The notes under the pieces are model-generated. The model was given only the letters and a program-made list of their open reading frames with translations. It did not search any database and was not told the origin of the DNA. This document shows, in pieces, positions 5,485 through 8,207 of a stretch of DNA of 8,207 bases (its first letter is position 1; every line of letters starts with the position of its first letter). Made by a program: the position numbers and the translations under genes. Source of the DNA: Chromatiales bacterium. Lineage in GTDB: Bacteria; Pseudomonadota; Gammaproteobacteria; UBA6429; Thiohalophilaceae. The stretch is taken from assembly GCA_027057985.1 (NCBI GenBank), contig JALUTJ010000457.1, positions 1 through 8,207 of the forward strand, written 5' to 3'.

Positions 5485-6798
5485 TTATTTATTCATGGTA
5501 AAAGGAGACCACACCGGTTCCCTTACATCACCCTTGTTAAAACTTAGCCGCTGTCTTGCCCGGCCATCGACGGACACGGCTGCCAGCACACCACGGTAAC
5601 GCTCTTCCGTAGCATAGATAATCATACGACCATTGGGGGCAAAACTGGGGGATTCATCCAGTTTTCCCCGGGTCAGAATATTAAATAACCCACTTTCCCT
5701 TTCCAGCACCGCGATACGAAAACGTCCCTGGGTTCGGTTGATCATGGCAATATAGCGCCCATCCGGCGAGACCGAGGCACGGGCATTATAGTTCCCCTCG
5801 AAGGTAATACGTTTTGCCCTGCCAGATGCACGGTAGTAACGCAGCGGAATTTCATACAACTGCGGTGTACCACCACGATCCGATGTGAAGATCAGACCTT
5901 CACTATTCGGTAACCATTCCGGTTCCGTATCGATGGCATAGCTGCGGGTAATCCGTGTCAGCTTTCTTGAATTGACATTCATAATATAAATTTCAGGGTT
6001 GCCATCACGTGACAGGGTCATGGCAAGATACTTACCATCGGGTGACCAGCGCGGCGCATTGTTGAGCCCTTTAAAGGAAACAAGTTTTTCTCTTTTAGCA
6101 GAAAAGATATTCTGGACAAAGATTTCCGGGCGGCCATGACTAAAAGAAACATAGGCCAGCCGGGTACCATCAGGTGACCACGAAGGTGACATCAATGGTT
6201 TATCGGAACTGAAAATGATTTTTTCGTTATAACCGTCGGCATCGGCAATCGCAAGGCGATAGCGTTTTTTATTATCTTTACCACGGGTGATGGTGATATA
6301 GGCGATATGGGTATTGAATGCCCCTTCCTCACCGGTAATGGTTTTATAAATGATATCACTGATGTGGTGCGCAGTACGACGCAGGCCACTGTTTAAACTG
6401 CGAATGCTGTAACCGGCAAGCTGACGTCCCTTGAAGACATCGAGTAACTGGAACTGCACCTGGAAGCTGTCATCCTGGAGCCGGGTAATACTACCAACGA
6501 CGAGGTAACCCACGTTCAGTGCACGCCAGGTTTTATATTTAACTTCGCTACCACTGTGTGGTTTTGAAATCAGATCCCGTTCTGCCAGCGGCGCAAACTG
6601 GCCACTACGCTGCAGATCAGCCGCAATAATAGATTTCAGGCTGAGTGGCCGTTCCCCTTTACCCTTCCAGGCAAAGGGTACAATCGCAATCGGCTGTGCG
6701 CCTTCAGCGCCCTGCGTAATTTCAATGGTCAGTATGGCCTGTGCTGCACTTTGAGCCAGCAACCAGGAAAAAATAATCAGTAAACTTTTCTTTAACAT
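5485..6798 (-). CDS. tolB: Tol-Pal system protein TolB
   Basis: TolB is the periplasmic beta-propeller that binds Pal and is released from it by TolA. The 437-residue precursor has a signal peptide (MLKKSLLIIFSWLLAQSAAQA, cut near residue 21). The mature N-terminus ILTIEITQGAEG corresponds to the TolA-interacting TolB box. An alpha/beta domain (about 35-155, IAIVPF and ADLQRSGQF) precedes a propeller with WSPDG-type repeats at about 207, 251, 295, 344 and 386 and a final EPVWSP at 428. Length is normal. The ATG at 6796-6798 is preceded by AAGG at a usable distance. The stop lies 34 bases before pal. Upstream, a 288-base gap separates it from tolA, unusually wide for this operon and filled by a structured repeat plus a possible promoter. 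Confidence 0.97.
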   Translation of the reverse strand: MLKKSLLIIFSWLLAQSAAQAILTIEITQGAEGAQPIAIVPFAWKGKGERPLSLKSIIAADLQRSGQFAPLAERDLISKPHSGSEVKYKTWRALNVGYLVVGSITRLQDDSFQVQFQLLDVFKGRQLAGYSIRSLNSGLRRTAHHISDIIYKTITGEEGAFNTHIAYITITRGKDNKKRYRLAIADADGYNEKIIFSSDKPLMSPSWSPDGTRLAYVSFSHGRPEIFVQNIFSAKREKLVSFKGLNNAPRWSPDGKYLAMTLSRDGNPEIYIMNVNSRKLTRITRSYAIDTEPEWLPNSEGLIFTSDRGGTPQLYEIPLRYYRASGRAKRITFEGNYNARASVSPDGRYIAMINRTQGRFRIAVLERESGLFNILTRGKLDESPSFAPNGRMIIYATEERYRGVLAAVSVDGRARQRLSFNKGDVREPVWSPFTMNK

Positions 6799-6810
6799 CT
6801 TCTACCTTGC

Positions 6811-6839
6811 TTTAAAAAGCTATTCGAAACACCTGTCAA
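6811..6839 (-). promoter_or_regulatory. Candidate internal promoter before tolB
   Basis: On the minus strand a consensus TTGACA (6839-6834) is followed after exactly 17 bases by TTTAAA (6816-6811), four of six matches to TATAAT. Transcription would start only a few bases before the tolB ATG at 6798, giving a very short leader and placing the ribosome-binding AAGG around the start. That geometry is unfavourable, so the match may be fortuitous. An internal promoter between tolA and tolB is nevertheless known from other tol-pal clusters. Confidence 0.3.
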
Positions 6840-6876
6840 TTTTTAGGCTTAAAAGTGTATAGTGTTTTCTGTTAGT

Positions 6877-7039
6877 GGAGGTAATTCAGCCATCGCCGAT
6901 CAAGACACGCCGTAAATACATCCCTGTAGGCTCGGGGGCCGCCTTGACCGCCAGGGATGGCGGAAATGCAATAGGATTGTCTGGAACAATCCTTGCCCCT
7001 GCGGCCCACGGTCTTGATCGACAATGGCTTTCTACCTCC
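6877..7039. repeat. Structured inverted-repeat element (REP/MITE-like) in the tolA-tolB gap
   Basis: The ends form an inverted repeat of about 30 bases. CGATCAAGAC (6897-6906) is perfectly complementary to 7011-7020, and pairing extends outward through AGCCAT to GGAGGTA at the left end (6877) and TACCTCC at the right (7039), with two mismatches and a few unpaired bases. Inside are GGGCCGC/GCGGCCC (6936-6942 with 7001-7007) and the hairpins CCGCCA-GGGA-TGGCGG (6948-6963) and AGGATTGT-CTGGA-ACAATCCT (6973-6993). An alternative pair is CATCCCTG (6919-6926) with CAGGGATG (6952-6959). The CGCCGTAAATACATCCCTG core resembles intergenic repeats I recall from gammaproteobacteria. No flanking target duplication and no T tract are seen. 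The remaining gap (6799-6876 and 7040-7086) holds the promoter candidate and no gene. Confidence 0.75.
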
Positions 7040-7086
7040 CAAACTCTTTATTCATCCCTAAATGCACAGATATCTGGAAAATTCAT

Positions 7087-7929
7087 TTACCCTTCATTCG
7101 GATCAAAAACAAACTCCACTTCACGAAAATTATCAAACAGGCCACTGCCTGCATCCGGTACCGGCAACGGGGATGCCTTCCGCACCGCCTGCTCAACCGA
7201 GCGATCAAAGGCAGCACTACCACTACTCTTTATTATCTGTACGCTGACCACTTCACCACCCGGAATAATTCTTACCCTGACCGTGCATTTCATGCCTTTT
7301 CTGTAACTGGCCGGAAAAATCCAGTTACGGGTTATCTTGTTACGAATCAGTCCCTTGTAACGTGCCACTTCACCCTGTACATAACGGGCACGTTTAGCCT
7401 CTTCTGCGGCTTTTTTCTGCGCTGCCAGTTTTTCCTGGCGTGCTTTTTCTTCCCGTTGCAGCTGTGCCTGCTTTTCCCTGCGTTGCCTTTGCAGTTCTTT
7501 CAGGCGTTCTTCTTCCAGTTTCTGTTTCAGTTCCTCCTGCCTGCGCTTCTCTTTCAGCGCGGCAATACGTTTTCTCTCTTTTTCCTGTTTAAGTTTTGCC
7601 TTTCTTTGCAGTTCTTTCTGTTTTTTCTTTAAGGCCTTTAATCGCTTTTCTTCCTTGCGACGCTGCTCCCTGGCCTTGCGTGCTTTATCCTGCAGACGTT
7701 TTTCTTCACGCTTTTTTCTCTGCTCGGCTTTTTTAAGTTTATTCAGTTCCTGGTTAATCGCTTTTTCATCGATCGCAACTGCCTCGATCACCTTTTGCGG
7801 CTTTACCGTGGCCATCTGCGGTTCGGAAGCACTAAAGCTGACGATAATCGCGGCAAAGGCCAGCACATGAATAATAATAGCCCATGCCAGTGCCGATGGA
7901 TTATTTTTTATCGTTTGCCACAGTGTCAT
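7087..7929 (-). CDS. tolA: Tol-Pal inner-membrane protein TolA
   Basis: TolA spans the periplasm and transmits proton-motive energy from TolQR to TolB-Pal and CpoB. The 280-residue product has a single membrane helix at about 12-33 (ALAWAIIIHVLAFAAIIVSF). A long Lys/Arg/Glu/Gln-rich helix follows at about 55-182, then the globular C-terminal domain III at about 183-280 (VARYKGLIRNKITRNWIFP, CTVRVRIIPGGEVV, GSAAFDRSVEQAVRKASPLPVP). It is shorter than E. coli TolA (421 residues), mostly in the central helix, which is common outside enterics. Domain III has only Cys215; the E. coli disulfide partner position appears to be Phe. In the membrane helix the residue four before His21 is Ala, where E. 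coli has the Ser of its SHLS motif. The ATG at 7927-7929 follows the tolR stop after 3 bases, implying coupling. Confidence 0.96.
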   Translation of the reverse strand: MTLWQTIKNNPSALAWAIIIHVLAFAAIIVSFSASEPQMATVKPQKVIEAVAIDEKAINQELNKLKKAEQRKKREEKRLQDKARKAREQRRKEEKRLKALKKKQKELQRKAKLKQEKERKRIAALKEKRRQEELKQKLEEERLKELQRQRREKQAQLQREEKARQEKLAAQKKAAEEAKRARYVQGEVARYKGLIRNKITRNWIFPASYRKGMKCTVRVRIIPGGEVVSVQIIKSSGSAAFDRSVEQAVRKASPLPVPDAGSGLFDNFREVEFVFDPNEG

Positions 7930-7932
7930 AGC

Positions 7933-8207
7933 TTAAGGTTCTGGTGTTTCTGTCACCAGGCCAACCTGTTTTACACCTGCCTGCTGCAATTGCGCCATGA
8001 TGGTGACGACCTTGCCATAGTTAACTGATCTGTCACCCTTGATATAGACACCCTGGCCGGGACGCTGGCGCATCACAGCGGCAACCCGGGTCAGCAGTTT
8101 TTCTGCACTCAGTGGCTTATCGGTATTATCACCAATATTTATATAGTACTGTCCTTTGGCATCCACCGAGATCACTACCGGTTCTTCCTGGTCTTTTGCC
8201 AGGGTTT
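7933..8207 (-). CDS. tolR: Tol-Pal inner-membrane protein TolR, C-terminal fragment
   Basis: The gene enters from the right edge; codons read from 8205 down to the TAA at 7935-7933, giving 90 residues. The fragment is the periplasmic domain of an ExbD/TolR protein: PVVISVDAKGQYYIN, then LLTRVAAVMRQRPGQGVYIKGDRSVNYGKVVTIMAQLQQAGVKQVGLVTE. The VYIKGDRSVNYGKVV stretch is the family's conserved core. TolR works with TolQ as the proton-driven stator complex that energises TolA. The following tolA gene identifies it as TolR and not ExbD of a TonB system. The cytoplasmic tail, membrane helix with its proton-carrying Asp, and start codon are outside the window. Confidence 0.95.
   Translation of the reverse strand, partial: TLAKDQEEPVVISVDAKGQYYINIGDNTDKPLSAEKLLTRVAAVMRQRPGQGVYIKGDRSVNYGKVVTIMAQLQQAGVKQVGLVTETPEP

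Noticed and set aside
7067..7076. Perfect 10-base palindrome CAGATATCTG after tolA
   Set aside because: Short, without a loop or T tract and with no adjacent promoter; likely chance.
6875..7306. 143-codon plus-strand frame starting in the tolA-tolB gap
   Set aside because: It runs through the inverted-repeat element and then antisense to tolA; the apparent start lies in the repeat arm and nothing protein-like is recognisable.
7024..7632. 202-codon plus-strand frame rich in Phe and Leu opposite tolA
   Set aside because: The F/L-rich composition is the antisense image of the Lys/Glu/Gln-rich TolA helix; no start context or family resemblance.

Overview
The window looks like ordinary chromosome from a gammaproteobacterium. 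The evidence is the tolR-tolA-tolB-pal-cpoB-queE-queC gene order on the minus strand followed by tRNA-Lys(TTT), an arrangement known from pseudomonads and relatives, plus a NhaD-type antiporter and a beta-carbonic anhydrase. Base composition is moderate. The YeeE/YedE (TsuA-like) sulfur-compound transporter would suit a sulfur-metabolising lineage, but one transporter does not prove that.

Layout. Positions 1-257 (+) hold the last 84 codons of an nhaD-type Na+/H+ antiporter. It converges on a beta-carbonic anhydrase (333-971, -), and a hairpin that can terminate both strands lies between them. Next, on the minus strand, come a GAAA-loop terminator (1028-1060), tRNA-Lys with encoded CCA (1068-1143) and a twelve-Cys-motif-free but three-motif YeeE/YedE transporter (1224-2498). 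Its upstream gap carries two imperfect palindromes and AT-rich promoter-like boxes. The rest, to the right edge, is one co-directional minus-strand block: queC, queE, cpoB, pal, tolB, tolA and the C-terminal part of tolR.

How the genes work together. TolR (with TolQ, outside the window) and TolA form the energised inner-membrane part of the Tol-Pal envelope machine. TolB is the periplasmic propeller, Pal the peptidoglycan-binding lipoprotein, and CpoB the TolA-binding TPR coordinator. QueE and QueC catalyse consecutive steps making preQ0, the precursor of queuosine in tRNA; they ride at the distal end of the Tol-Pal block. NhaD and carbonic anhydrase both touch ion/pH and CO2/bicarbonate balance, but they are convergent and not an operon.

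The least ordinary parts are non-coding or single-residue. A ~163-bp structured inverted-repeat element sits between tolA and tolB inside the tol-pal block, with a TTGACA promoter-like signal just after it. The mature Pal lipoprotein has Asp at position +2, which in E. coli is an inner-membrane retention signal. A pair of tandem palindromes lies upstream of the YeeE-type transporter gene, which itself interrupts the usual queC/tRNA-Lys neighbourhood. I found no CRISPR array, phage, transposase gene, defence system or plainly new multi-gene system.
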